The notes under the pieces were generated by a model. That model saw only the letters and a list, made by a program, of their open reading frames with translations. It did not search any database and had not been told where the DNA came from. A stretch of 64,000 bases of DNA, from positions 228,244,236 through 228,308,235 of the forward strand of contig OY821518.1 of assembly GCA_963682025.1 (NCBI GenBank), written 5' to 3'. Both the position numbers and the translations under genes were made by a program. Below are positions 54,206-64,000 of the stretch, piece after piece (position 1 is the stretch's first letter; each line of letters begins with the position of its first letter). This DNA is from Cordilura impudica. Taxonomy: Eukaryota > Arthropoda > Insecta > Diptera > Scathophagidae.

Positions 54206-54348
54206 TGCAAACATTTTCGATCGCCAAATAATCGCTCGCGAATCTCCGATAAGATGTCTAAAATCGCGGCGAGCAATAGCGTGCGATCTAAAAGTTATCT
54301 TCAGGCGATTCGCGAAAACGATCGCCTGTGTGCCTGATGCGACTCGCC
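54206..54348. repeat. Left arm of internal inverted repeat in element R
   Basis: It starts TGCAAACATTTTCGATCGCC, a copy of the element's own end, and runs through GATAAGATGTCTAAAATCGC and ATCTTCAGGCGATTCGCG. It is the inverse of 54527-54670 with few changes. Confidence 0.85.
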
Positions 54349-54355
54349 AATGGGG

Positions 54356-54505
54356 ATTCGCCAGCGAATCAGTATTAGAGAGTCGCCTACGAATCAATAT
54401 TCGCAAATCGCATACAAATCAATATTAGCAAATCGCATACGAATCACTATTCGCGAGCCGCCGGCAAATCGCTTCTGGCAAATCGCCTACGAATACGTAT
54501 TCGCG
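54356..54505. repeat. 25-bp x 6 tandem array inside element R
   Basis: Six consecutive 25-bp units, for example 54406 AATCGCATACAAATCAATAT... and 54481 AATCGCCTACGAATACGTAT..., each with GCGAATCG-like half-palindromes. It forms the loop between the two arms. Confidence 0.85.
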
Positions 54506-54526
54506 AATCGCCGGCGGAACCTCAAT

Positions 54527-54670
54527 GGTGAATCGCATCAGGCACACAAGCGATCGTTTTCGCGAATCGCCTGAAGATAACTTTTAGATCGCACGCGATT
54601 GCTCGCCGCGATTTTAGACATCTTATCGGAGATTCGCGAGCGATGATTTGGCGATCGAAAATGTTTGCAG
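54527..54670. repeat. Right arm of internal inverted repeat in element R
   Basis: Inverse of 54206-54348, ending GGCGATCGAAAATGTTTGCA at the element terminus. Confidence 0.85.
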
Positions 54671-54728
54671 GGTATGTGTGTTTATTAAATTTGTTAATGT
54701 GTTTGTAATAAAAAGGAGTTTATTTTTT

Positions 54729-55059
54729 TATACCCTATACCACTATGTTGTTTGGGTATAATGACTTTGTGCTGCTGTTTGTAACTTCCAAAAATATTTG
54801 ACCTACACCCATCTTTTATTATACCGATCGAATCAGAATCACTATCTGATTCGGTTCAACGATGTCCGTCCGTCCGTCTGTGTGTCCATGTAAACCTTGT
54901 AATCAAACTGCAGGTCGCAAATATGAATATATTTTGATGAAATTTGGTATATAAGCTTCTATCGGCCATAGGATGAACACTATTGAAATTGGTGGGAATC
55001 GGTCCTTGTTAAGACCTAGCCCACCATACAAATGACCCCTATGAAATCGACATAAATTG
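54729..55059 (+). mobile_element. Family A repeat, 5' half (copy A9) fused to family B
   Basis: Normal family A 5' end and (GTCC)n at about 54864-54879. It runs to ATGAAATCGACATAAATTG and then switches without a gap to family B sequence. Confidence 0.8.
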
Positions 55060-57216
55060 TTTCTATATTGTTCTTGTTGTTATTCTAAACGTTGTGTTGT
55101 TGTCATAGCTAAACTTATTGTTTTTGTGGTCGTTGTGGTACTAATATAATAAAAACTAACCCTTTGTACATTTTTTTTATTAAATCTGGTAGAAAAATTT
55201 AAAAGTTTCCATTATTTTGGCATCACCAAAAAAATTTGTTAGATCATTTCTGTCATTACCACAAGCCTGCCTGCAAAATTTCAGATCGAATGGGTCACGG
55301 TAAAGGAGTTAAAATCGATCCAAAATTTTTTCGACAAGCAGACACTACGAGTTAATATGAAGGGAGTAAAAATTCACCAACATCTAAAGCAAATAATGCT
55401 AAAATACCTAGTTGTTAATAAAAAAAAAACAATGTAAATTTAGAAAAAAAAAATTTATGTATAAATTTATTTAAAGAGAAAAAAACAAAAATAACGTTTG
55501 ATGTTGTATTTTTGTGTGTAATATTTACATATATATAAACATATTAAATAATACAAATAATATACATATATTCTATATATGTATATCCATAGCAACTGCA
55601 TGTTATTTTATTTACATAATTTTCTGCAATATTTTGTGTGGGGAAAATACATTTCTTTTGCATTAACAGAGTGTCACTTCATTTTGCTCAGCGTGACTAT
55701 GTCACAGTAGATGGCGCCACAATTTTTGTTCTAATTAGCTTTGCAATAGTTATTTCCATTTTAACATGAATGTCAATATTTTCAACTAGATATCATACAG
55801 AACAATGTTAAGAGTATACACGGGCTGGTTTTTTATTTCATACGTTTTTTCATTATTCTTTTACAAATATGAACATAAGTTTGGCATGTTAACTTTTTGT
55901 TGTCTTTATAAAATAGAGTTACCGAGTTCATCAATGAGTTTTTTTCTTTAAAACAGTTCTACATAGTTATATAGAACTATTATTCTGCTTTACCTACAAA
56001 ATATCTGATTGCGATTACATCTAATTTTTAAAAATTGTTTATAATTACTAAAGCATTATTATCCACATAAATACAAAATTTCACTTTTTAAATTTTCCAT
56101 TTAAATTTAAGAAAATATCAATTCTAAAAACTGGAATTAAAATTTCCAATTATAAATTAGAAAATATTAATTGAATTTCAGAAAATCATATCAAAACGTC
56201 GGAAATAATAATTTTAAATTTAGAAGACTTCAATTGCATCTTAAATATATAAATTTTATTCGTTAAACACAAATTGAAATTCCAAAATAAAAAAACACCA
56301 AATATGTTTACATTTAAAAAATGTTTACATTTAAAAAAAATATTGCCATTCAGGAGAAATTAATAACTTTTCAGTACAGCGATTAAGTAACTTATTTTAA
56401 CGATAGTCGAATCGTTAAAAAAAAGAAAATTACAAAATTATTAGTAAAAATTTTAAACGATATTCGCTATTGTTAAAGTCAGCTGTTGTTGTTATCGAAC
56501 ATAGAAATTGTTACATAAATAAACGCAATTTGATGAGAATGTTATTTATATATAAATTTTCACAATTTTTTTTGGATGAAAATTTGAAGTTTTTCAGAAA
56601 ATAAAGATAACAAATTATTTTATTTAACATGTTTGGGACATTTGGTTTTTTGCGTTTGGCATCCCTAATTTGATTACTTATTATTATAAATATATTCTCT
56701 ATGTTTTAAAATATGGCAATGTTTTAATAAAAAAAGTTGAGAGAGCTTTTTTTGGTTATTATTTTGTCAGTCCATCCGACCTATATGGCCGCAATGAAGA
56801 AATATTTGGCCAATTAAAAGAAACTATACAGCCATCTCCAATTAGCACGATTTAATGCATATAGCCACCCTATACAACCATTACCTTTGCAATGGAGGTT
56901 AGGGCGAGCTATTTAATTAGCAAAAACTAAATTAAAAGAGAAGTTATGTCATATAACCGGAAACGCATGCATATAGGTATATAACCAAAATGCATGCCGA
57001 TCAGCAACCACGATGACCAAAAAGCAAACACCGAAATAAATCCGAAATAATAGAAAAGACGAAAACCAATCAAAGAATTTTCTGAACTAATTTGGTATTA
57101 AGTTTAACAAATTGTTTACTTTTTCCAATATTTTGTTTACATTTATTATCAATACTCAAATCGATGTGGAGGGTATCAAAGATTCGGCACAGCCGAATTT
57201 AACACTCTTACTTGTT
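55060..57216 (+). mobile_element. Family B repeat, 3' part (copy B2)
   Basis: Collinear with 11030-13684: TTTCTATATTGTTCTTGTTG, AGATGGCGCCACAATTTTTG, and the terminal hairpin ATTCGGCACAGCCGAAT with AACACTCTTACTTGTT. It lacks about 430 bp that B1 has near 12560-13080, and has extra sequence at about 56975-57090. Confidence 0.8.
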
Positions 57217-57339
57217 TTATTTATGTTTGATTACCATTAATATTAAATTGTGTTAATATATGTGGAATAAATTATAATGTGGAAAATACTTTTAAATGTT
57301 GGAGAAAATTAATTTTAAATGTTTATAAAAAGTGAAGAA

Positions 57340-57530
57340 ATAAAATGCAGAAAACAAAAGAAAACAAAAATGCGACAAAAAGGTTATTACATAACATAAT
57401 TTTTTCACCAAACAATCATAAGTCACACCGATTTGTCTTAATGCTCACATCTTACGCGTAAGATGTTACGCTCACATATTACGCTGTTTTTGTGATTGTA
57501 TTGCGCGTATAGATGTTTACACATCGAAAA
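57340..57530 (+). repeat. Palindrome-centred repeat, copy 2
   Basis: It contains ACATCTTACGCGTAAGATGT, a perfect 20-bp palindrome (57447-57466), and flanks that are the inverse of 7480-7690. Confidence 0.7.
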
Positions 57531-57888
57531 TTATGAATATTAATTGTGAATTTTTAAATACAATTTTTGAATTTCATTATAAATATTTGATGAATGCACA
57601 GAAGAAATATAAATGGGATTTTTAATAAATAATTTTAGGCAATTACCAATTCAACACAGGACGATTTGAAACCATCAATCAATTGGCTAAAATTGATTAC
57701 CTTACCTTACTGCTCTTATAAAATTATTTATTATAAATATTTGTTATAAATATTTTAGTTTATTTAATTTAATATATTTTCAGCACATGTTATACATAAA
57801 TTTTATCATTCTGCACTTCTCCTCCTTCACACTCATCCATGTGCCTATTTTGTTTCAAAAGTGTCAGAAAGATTTATTCACGTATTAA
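57531..57888. other. AT-rich spacer
   Basis: Partly similar to 8390-8530 (TTTATCATTCTGCACTTCTC, ACACTCATCCATGTGC), a second link between the two palindrome-repeat regions. No gene. Confidence 0.4.
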
Positions 57889-58691
57889 TCTTAATATATA
57901 AAAATGATTGTGCGTATGTACGTCTGACCATCACGGCTGAACCACTGAAGCTATCCACTTTATATTAACACCATGTGTACGTGTTATGCTCCGGATTGTT
58001 TTTTTTTGTGTTAGACCCCCGTAACCCCTCTGCGAGGGCGTGGTAAAAGAGGGGTGGTGGTCGAAAAATTTTCAAATATAGTCAATATGCGTGTCGTTTT
58101 TATATTTTTCGCGGTCGCTAATTCGAACGGTCATAATACCAGGTTGATAGAACCACTGGAAATGAGCGGGGCGAGTGGGCGGAAGTAAAAAATTTAGAAT
58201 AATGCCTGTATTGGTGTAATTTTAATACTGCCTAAGGTATGCTTGAGTTTTTGACATTTTTACTTTCCGAAAATTCCAACTGGGCGGGGTAAAAAGGCGG
58301 GGCAAAATCTCCTCCTTGAAGTCCAGGCCATATGGTTAAACCAAATACTTGAAATTTTGAATAGAGATAGCTTAAGGTATGCTCAAACTTTTAACATTTT
58401 TACTTTCCGGAAATTCGAATAAGGGACTGAATAAGAGAAGTGATGGGGCAAATATTCCTGGCCATATGGATTAAGCTAGAGAATTGCAATTTGGTTCATA
58501 CGTACTTTAAGGTATAGTACAACTCTTGACATTTTTACTTTACGGAAATTGGATAAATTAAAATTAATTTATCTATATTTCATAAAAAAATATCAATTTT
58601 AAATTTCATAAAAATATTAATTGTCAAATTTCAATCAATTTCAAATTTCATTTTAATATTTATTATCATAAAATACAAATATTTTCAAAAA

Positions 58692-61094
58692 ATGCCTTCA
58701 CGACCGCGTTCAAATATTGGTCGTAGTGATCGAAGAAATCGCAATAGGCAACAATTAAGAATGAATTTAACATCACAACAACAACAAGCGGCAAGAGAGG
58801 ATACACGGTTGCGCATTGCAACCACCCGATCATTTGAAAGTGACGCACGCAGAATTGAACGACTTTCACAAATGAGAATTACTAGACAAACATCACGCAA
58901 TCGAGTTACGGATTCAAACAGAAGTGCGGTGCAATTGAATAATCGAGTACGCATGCAAGCAACAAGAGCTCTAACACTATCATCCTTCAATCGCATTGCA
59001 TTCGAATATGATCCAAACATCGAATATTCCGCACATTCGAAAATATCAATTGGTGACATGGATAAAGAATGCACTCATTGTCATGCTCTCAAATTCAAAA
59101 ACGAAACCCCGGGGATGTGCTGTTGTTCAGGCAAAGTGGTATTACCAACATTGAACCAGCCACAAGAGCCTTTGAAAACACTAATGGATGGCAACACCGC
59201 AGAGTCCAAATTATTTTTGAAAAAAATAAGGAAATTTAATAATTGTTTCCAAATGGCTTCCTTTACCGCCAATATCATTACTAATACAGATGGACAAGGA
59301 CGCACATTTAATTCAACATTCAAGATACAGGGCCAGATCTATCACAAAATTGGATCTTTACTTCCTCTACCCACGGAAACACCAAAATTTCTTCAAATTT
59401 ACTTTGTGGGTGATGAAGAAGACCAGTCCAACATCCGGTGCGAGTACAACCACATTCAAGCAATACAGGAACGTTCTATCGTTGCCGATTTACAAACTTT
59501 TTTGACAGAAAATAATAACCTCATCCGATTGTTTAAGCATTTTACCAATCAATTACAAAACGATAATTATATGATCGTTATTAAAGCCGATAAAGTGCCT
59601 TTCGGCGAACATGCGAGACGTTTCAATGCTCCAACAGTGAATGAAGTAGGAATAGTAATGGTTGGCGATACATTCGAATGACGTGACATACGCATCATGC
59701 GTCGCAACAACACCACCCAAGTAATTGCAGATACACACCGTTCTTATGACGCACTACAGTATCCTTTAATTTTTTGGGAGGGCGAGGATGGCTACCATAT
59801 TAACATTAAACAACGAAATCCTGCAACAGGTTAACATTACAATTTGAGATTATTATTCACTATATATTTCTTTTTACTTTAGGTGAGGAAACAAATAAAA
59901 AAGTTAGCGCTATGAATTTTTATGCACACAGGCTTATGATACGGGCCAATGTAGACAATCACATATTAAAATGCAAGCATTTATATCACCAATTTGTTGT
60001 CGATATGTTCGCTAAAATCGAAAGTGAACGTCTCCGATATATTCGATTCAACCAGACAAAGCTAAGAACCGAAGAATACATCCATTTGCGCGATGCCATA
60101 AACAATAATACGGATGGCAATATTAACCCTAATGAAATTGGTCAGATGTGCATCCTACCATCGTCATACACTGGGAGTCCCAGGCATATGCAGCAATATA
60201 TTCAAGATGCAATGGCCTATGTACGTGCATACGGAAGACCTGATTTATTCATTACATTTACATGTAACCCGCAGTGGGACGAAATCAAAAAATATTTATT
60301 GCCTGGCCAATCTGCTAATGATCGACATGACATTACGGCACGTATTTTCAAACAAAAACTAATATCTTTACTGGATTTAATAGTAAAACATCACATATTT
60401 GGAGAAACGCGATGCTATATGTATTCAATTGAATGGCAAAAGCGTGGATTGCCACATGCCCATATTTTAATATGGTTGATAACCAAAATTAGACCAGAAG
60501 AAATCGATCACATTATATCAGATTATAACGACAAATATGATACATGGTCCATGTGGTGCCATTAACCTCAATTCACCATGTATGGTTAATGGTAAATGCT
60601 CTAAACGCTTTCCTAAGGACTTATTGTCGGATACTATTACAGGAATTGATGGATATCCTCTATATCGTCGCCGATCTACTGTAAATGGTGGCCATTCCTT
60701 TGTAATAAACTCAAACAGTAACCATAACGGCATTGAAATAGATAATAGATGGGTTGTACCTTACTGTCCTCTTCTATCGAAAACTTACAAAGCACATATA
60801 AATGTAGAATTCTGCAGCTCTGTTAAATCTATAAAATACATTTGTAAATATGTTCATAAAGGTAGCGACATGGCCGTTTTTGCCGTCCAAAATATTAATG
60901 AAAATGATGAAGTTGCGCGTTACCAAATGGGCAGGTATATAAGCAGTAATGAGGCAGTCTGGCGAATCTTATCCTTTCCTATTCATGAAAGACTGTCATA
61001 CATTTGGCAATCCATCTTGAAAATGGCCAACGTGTTTACTTCACAGAAGAAAATGCACTCAGTCGAGCTGAAACACCACCAAAGACAACATTAA
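58692..61094 (+). pseudogene. Helitron Rep (HUH endonuclease) region, broken
   Basis: N-terminal Arg/Asn/Gln-rich segment (58692 on) with a Cys/His block CTHCHALKF...CCCSG (about 59072-59130); then the Helitron-like N domain (YHKIGSLLP, RFNAPTVNEVGIVMVG); then Rep with FITFTCNPQWDEIKKYL, the HUH box GLPHAHIL (about 60449-60472) and the two-tyrosine motif YICKYVHKG (about 60836-60862). These nick and rejoin single-stranded DNA in rolling-circle transposition. Lesions: TGA at 59679-59681, a 1-nt-type frameshift near 60540, and another near 61000 where the frame passes into the helicase part. A 53-bp GT-AG gap at 59830-59882 looks like an intron. Confidence 0.85.
59830..59882 (+). other. Intron-like insertion in Helitron G Rep
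   Basis: GCAACAG|GTTAAC ... TTTTTACTTTAG|GTGAGG. Removing it joins NPATG to EETNKK in frame across a split Gly codon. It contains stops if read through. Confidence 0.6.
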
Positions 61095-63196
61095 CGGAAT
61101 TTTTTAAATTATGCCAACAACAAAACGAGTTTGGGCGTTTCGCAAAAACCATACATTATGCAAACGTACCAACTTATTTTACATGGAATAAATCAAAAAA
61201 AACATGGGATCCCCGCAAACAAGGTAAACCCCTCACCAAATATCCAGGAATTTTTTTTACGAATACATTAGGCAGGCTATACACTGTAAATCCAAGACAA
61301 CGTGAGTGCTTCTACTTACGACTGTTATTAATTAATGTTCCAGGAGCAACATCTTTTACATATTTAAAAACAGTCAATGGTCACACATATGCAACAAATC
61401 ATGATGCATGTGTGGCATTACAATTATTAGATGGAGATTCACATTGGGATTCGACTCTTACTGATGCTGTTCTCGGTTCTACTCCTCATCAAATTCGTGC
61501 TTTATTTGCAATTATATTGACCACATGCTTTCCAATTAACCCAAACAAATTATGGGAGAAATTTAAAGACACTATGAGTGAGGATATTTTACATGCACAA
61601 CGTACAATTCGCGGAAATGTTTCTTTAAATTATATACCTGCTATTTATAATGAAGCACTAATAAAATTGGAAGACTTATGCCTTACTATTTCAAATGAAC
61701 CACTCATAACATTAGGATTACCATCACCCAATCGTCCTGCAAGTGATTTTTTCAATCGAGAATTACAACGAGAACAATCATATATTATTGATGATTTGAA
61801 TGAGTACATTCAAAGACATGAACCACAATTATTGGCAGAACAAAAAAAAATTTTTGATTCCGTAATGCTTTCAGTCACTGCAAAAGAAGGCGGATTCTTC
61901 TTTTTGGATGCTCCAGCTGGCACTGGCAAAACGTTTTTGATTTCCCTCATCTTAGCTAAAATACGTTCTCAAGGTGAGATTGCTTTGGCCATCGCTTCAT
62001 CAGGTATTGCTGCTACCTTATTGGATGGTGGAAGAACAGCTCATTCCGCACTTAAATTGCCGTTAAATATACAGACAAATGAAAATGCAGTTTGCAATAT
62101 TAAACCGCATTCCGGAATGGCTAATGTGCTTAAAAGATGCGAAATTATAATCTGGGATGAATGTACAATGGCACATAAACATTCATTACAGGCTTTAGAT
62201 CGTACTTTGAAAGATTTAAAAGGCAACGAAAGACTCTTTGGCGGTACTCTAATTTTGTTATCAGAAGATTTTCGACAAACACTTCCTGTTATTCTCCGTT
62301 CCACCTATGCTGATGAAATAAATGCCTGTTTTAAAGCTTCATCGCTGTGGAGCAGTGTTCAGAAATTGAAGTTAACTACAAATATCCGCGTCCGACTTCA
62401 AAATGATGCATCTGCTGCGCTATTCTCAAAGGAATTGCTTGATATTGGAGAAGGTAAAATCAATGTAAGTCCAGTGACCCACACTATCAAGTTACCAGAT
62501 AATTTTTGCACCATTGTGCCATCTGAAGCCGCATTAATTCAAAATGTGTTTCCAAATATTGCAGATAATATCAGTAATCATCGATGGTTGAGCGAAAGGG
62601 CAATTTTAGCAGCAAAAAATATTGATGTCGATAACATAAATATTTATATTCAAAACATGTTGGAATCTCCGTCATTTTCATTCAAGTCAATTGATACTGT
62701 AGTAGAAGAAGATGAAGCAGTGAATTTTCCAACTGAATTTTTAAATTCCCTTGATTTGCCAGGTCTTCCACCACATCATTTAATTTTGAAAGTTGGTTCA
62801 CCAATCATGCTGCTAAGAAATCTAAATGCACCAAAATTATGTAACGGAACTCGATTGGTTGTCAAGAAAATATTGGGTAACATTATTGAATCGACAATTA
62901 TCAATGGAAAGTTCAAAGGAGATCATGTTTTATTGCCAAGAATCCCGATGATTCCAACGGATTCTCCAATTTCATTTAAACGCCTGCAATTCCCCATTCG
63001 TCTGGCATATGCAATGACCATCAACAAATCTCAAGGCCAGTCGATGCAAATCTGCGGTTTGGATTTGGAAAATTCATGTTTCGCTCATGGTCAACTATAT
63101 GTAGCCTGTTCTAGAGTTGGTAAGCCAAATGATTTGTTCGTATTCGCCGAAAACGGGGAAACCAAAAGTATTGTTCACACGTTGGCTTTAGAATAA
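61004..63196 (+). CDS. Helitron PIF1-like DNA helicase
   Basis: 730 codons without a stop; the first ~15 follow a frameshift, so the true start lies upstream in the Rep frame. Residues about 1-290 are the Rep-helicase linker (VYFTEENALSRAE, FFTNTLGRLYTVNPRQRECFYLRLLL). SF1 motifs: Walker A DAPAGTGKTFLI (about 302), ASSGIAATLLDGGRTAHS (about 328), Walker B IIWDECTMAHK (about 380), motif III GTLILLSEDFRQTLPVI (about 413), and the last motifs AYAMTINKSQGQSM (about 670) and CFAHGQLYVACSRVGK (about 693). It unwinds DNA during strand transfer. Odd point: motif III has SED where Helitron and PIF1 proteins usually have GGDFRQ. It ends 210 bp before the 3' terminus. Confidence 0.9.
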   Translation: MAIHLENGQRVYFTEENALSRAETPPKTTLTEFFKLCQQQNEFGRFAKTIHYANVPTYFTWNKSKKTWDPRKQGKPLTKYPGIFFTNTLGRLYTVNPRQRECFYLRLLLINVPGATSFTYLKTVNGHTYATNHDACVALQLLDGDSHWDSTLTDAVLGSTPHQIRALFAIILTTCFPINPNKLWEKFKDTMSEDILHAQRTIRGNVSLNYIPAIYNEALIKLEDLCLTISNEPLITLGLPSPNRPASDFFNRELQREQSYIIDDLNEYIQRHEPQLLAEQKKIFDSVMLSVTAKEGGFFFLDAPAGTGKTFLISLILAKIRSQGEIALAIASSGIAATLLDGGRTAHSALKLPLNIQTNENAVCNIKPHSGMANVLKRCEIIIWDECTMAHKHSLQALDRTLKDLKGNERLFGGTLILLSEDFRQTLPVILRSTYADEINACFKASSLWSSVQKLKLTTNIRVRLQNDASAALFSKELLDIGEGKINVSPVTHTIKLPDNFCTIVPSEAALIQNVFPNIADNISNHRWLSERAILAAKNIDVDNINIYIQNMLESPSFSFKSIDTVVEEDEAVNFPTEFLNSLDLPGLPPHHLILKVGSPIMLLRNLNAPKLCNGTRLVVKKILGNIIESTIINGKFKGDHVLLPRIPMIPTDSPISFKRLQFPIRLAYAMTINKSQGQSMQICGLDLENSCFAHGQLYVACSRVGKPNDLFVFAENGETKSIVHTLALE

Positions 63197-63377
63197 ATTA
63201 TCAATTACTACGATCAGATACAGATTGTAATATGTTTAAAAAATTGTATTTATTAAAGCGAAAATTTAATTCGCATTTAAAATGAAATAATTAATAGTAT
63301 TTCATTTTTATTAAATAACTTCTTACTGAAATAAAAATATACTTCTAAAATAATCTTGATATTAAATAATTTTTTTA

Positions 63378-63406
63378 GGCTAAACAATGTTTGCCGGGTC
63401 AGCTAG
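63378..63406 (+). mobile_element. Helitron G 3' hairpin and CTAG terminus
   Basis: GGCTAAACAATGTTTGCC hairpin, GGGTCAG spacer, CTAG at 63403-63406 followed by T. Confidence 0.85.
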
Positions 63407-63574
63407 TATGTATATAAATACGAATTTGTTTAGGAACACCCCCTCGTATGAGTAATAAGCAATTATCTGACAGTACTCATACGTTCTCATCTTTGCAAGA
63501 ACGATAAAATCTCAAATCAGGAAATACAAATATTTTTTGACAATCATTTATAATAGTCCAAATGTAAATTTATT

Positions 63575-63711
63575 TAAGTAAATTTCGTATATTAGCTTTT
63601 ATCAGCCATAGGAAATTGGTAAAAATCGGTACGTGTATAGGTCTAGTCCCCATACAAATGACTCCTAAGAGATCGACTTAAATTGCCATAAGACCAAGAA
63701 TCATATATAGA
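63575..63711 (+). mobile_element. Family A repeat, internal fragment (copy A11)
   Basis: ATATTAGCTTTTATCAGCCATAGG, AAAAATCGGTACGTGTATAGG and TAGTCCCCATACAAATGACT match the central part of family A; both ends are missing. Confidence 0.65.
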
Positions 63712-63724
63712 TGAGGAATGCAAG

Positions 63725-63837
63725 AGTGGCAGATCTCAGAATGTTCATTTGAACATGGATCACATATATGAACAAGAGTGGCAGATCTCAGAATGTTCAT
63801 TTGGCATAGCATTGAACATGGATCACAGTTATGAAGA
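63725..63837. repeat. Two-copy tandem duplication (~50-60 bp)
   Basis: AAGAGTGGCAGATCTCAGAA...GAACATGGATCACA occurs twice in a row. The second unit has an 11-bp insertion (GGCATAGCATT). Confidence 0.8.
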
Positions 63838-64000
63838 AGAAGTTACGATAAGCAGCCATTTTCAGGGTTGACAAATATTTACTAAAAAGAGTTTAAAAAC
63901 CTAATATCGAAGACATTTTTTAGGACAAAATATGAAACTGGAATTGTTTTATAAAAATGCAATATATTATATATTATAATTTGGAATAAAAAAATAAATT
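63838..64000. other. AT-rich end of window
   Basis: Nothing recognised. Confidence 0.4.

Larger units (their letters stand above)
53283..54672. mobile_element. Element R: GC-rich fold-back transposon, 1.39 kb
   Basis: The ends CCCTGCAAACATTTT and AAAATGTTTGCAGGG are exact inverses over 15 bp. Compared with the empty copy at 36720-36935, the insertion adds an AT next to ACCC/GGGT ends. The interior has 100-150-bp inverted arms rich in GCGAATCGCC-type motifs, a 25-bp tandem array and a short frame. Class not assigned. Confidence 0.75.
53113..54728 (+). mobile_element. Helitron family E fragment interrupted by element R
   Basis: 53113-53280 and 54673-54728 are contiguous in the related copy at 36720-36935. 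The family A/B chimera follows directly at 54729. Confidence 0.7.
57889..63406 (+). mobile_element. Helitron G, 5.5 kb, autonomous type
   Basis: A|TCTTAATATATAAAAATGAT at the 5' end and GGTCAGCTAG|T at the 3' end, with the hairpin GGCTAAACAATGTTTGCC (63378-63395) before it: standard Helitron termini inserted between A and T. It encodes Rep and PIF1-like helicase domains. Sequence 57901-58691 is 5' non-coding. Confidence 0.9.

Noticed and set aside
54192..54574. Three overlapping open frames on both strands in the GC-rich block
   Set aside because: They follow from the 25-bp array and inverted arms being stop-poor in several frames; residue patterns repeat with the array.
58685..59074. Minus-strand frame of 129 codons opposite the Helitron N-terminal part
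   Set aside because: Mirror of the plus-strand Helitron coding sequence, which has recognisable family domains.

Overview
The window looks like a piece of the nuclear genome of a higher (brachyceran, probably calyptrate) fly. It is very AT-rich. It carries one recognisable host gene, the bHLH gene dimmed (dimm, Mist1/BHLHA15 family), in three coding exons on the minus strand (22907-22680, 22428-22180, 9547-8927). It also holds a decayed intron-containing copy of the host gene Vac14 (51553-52880). Almost everything else is transposable elements, many nested. There is no operon structure, rRNA, tRNA or CRISPR that I can support. The species call is an inference from the fly-type dimm sequence and from the GTCC-rich repeats of a kind common in fly introns.

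Layout. 0-8.9 kb: three copies of repeat family A (Helentron/INE-1-like, about 0.75 kb), a 3.5-kb DNA transposon with about 500-585-bp terminal inverted repeats and an unassigned 415-aa transposase-like protein ('element P', 1263-4793), and Tc1/mariner-type debris. 8.9-22.9 kb: dimm; its second intron (12.6 kb) splits the bHLH domain and is full of family A, B and D repeats plus a Jockey-like LINE in the same orientation as the gene. 24.4-28.5 kb: a second, nearly full-length Jockey-like LINE with near-perfect target-site duplications. 30.4-34.5 kb: a decayed Transib transposon, of the superfamily that gave rise to RAG1, with CACAGTG-type ends and a CGACG target duplication. 34.7-45.5 kb: Tc1 fragments, MITEs, and several Helitron ends, including a mini-Helitron that keeps the tail of a helicase gene.

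47.0-51.3 kb: an older inverted-repeat element split by 'element Q' (47565-50995), with about 600-bp TIRs and an intact 563-aa protein. 51.5-52.9 kb: the Vac14 pseudogene. 53.3-54.7 kb: 'element R', a GC-rich fold-back transposon with a 25-bp x 6 array, inserted into a Helitron-family repeat whose empty counterpart lies at 36.7-37.0 kb. 54.7-57.2 kb: a family A/B chimera. 57.9-63.4 kb: a 5.5-kb autonomous-type Helitron with both termini, a Rep (HUH and two-tyrosine) region with three lesions and one intron-like gap, and an intact PIF1-like helicase frame.

The elements do not cooperate as one system. The main stories are the interrupted dimm locus, the unprocessed Vac14 copy, and four elements (P, Q, R and the Transib copy) whose ends and coding content deserve formal classification.
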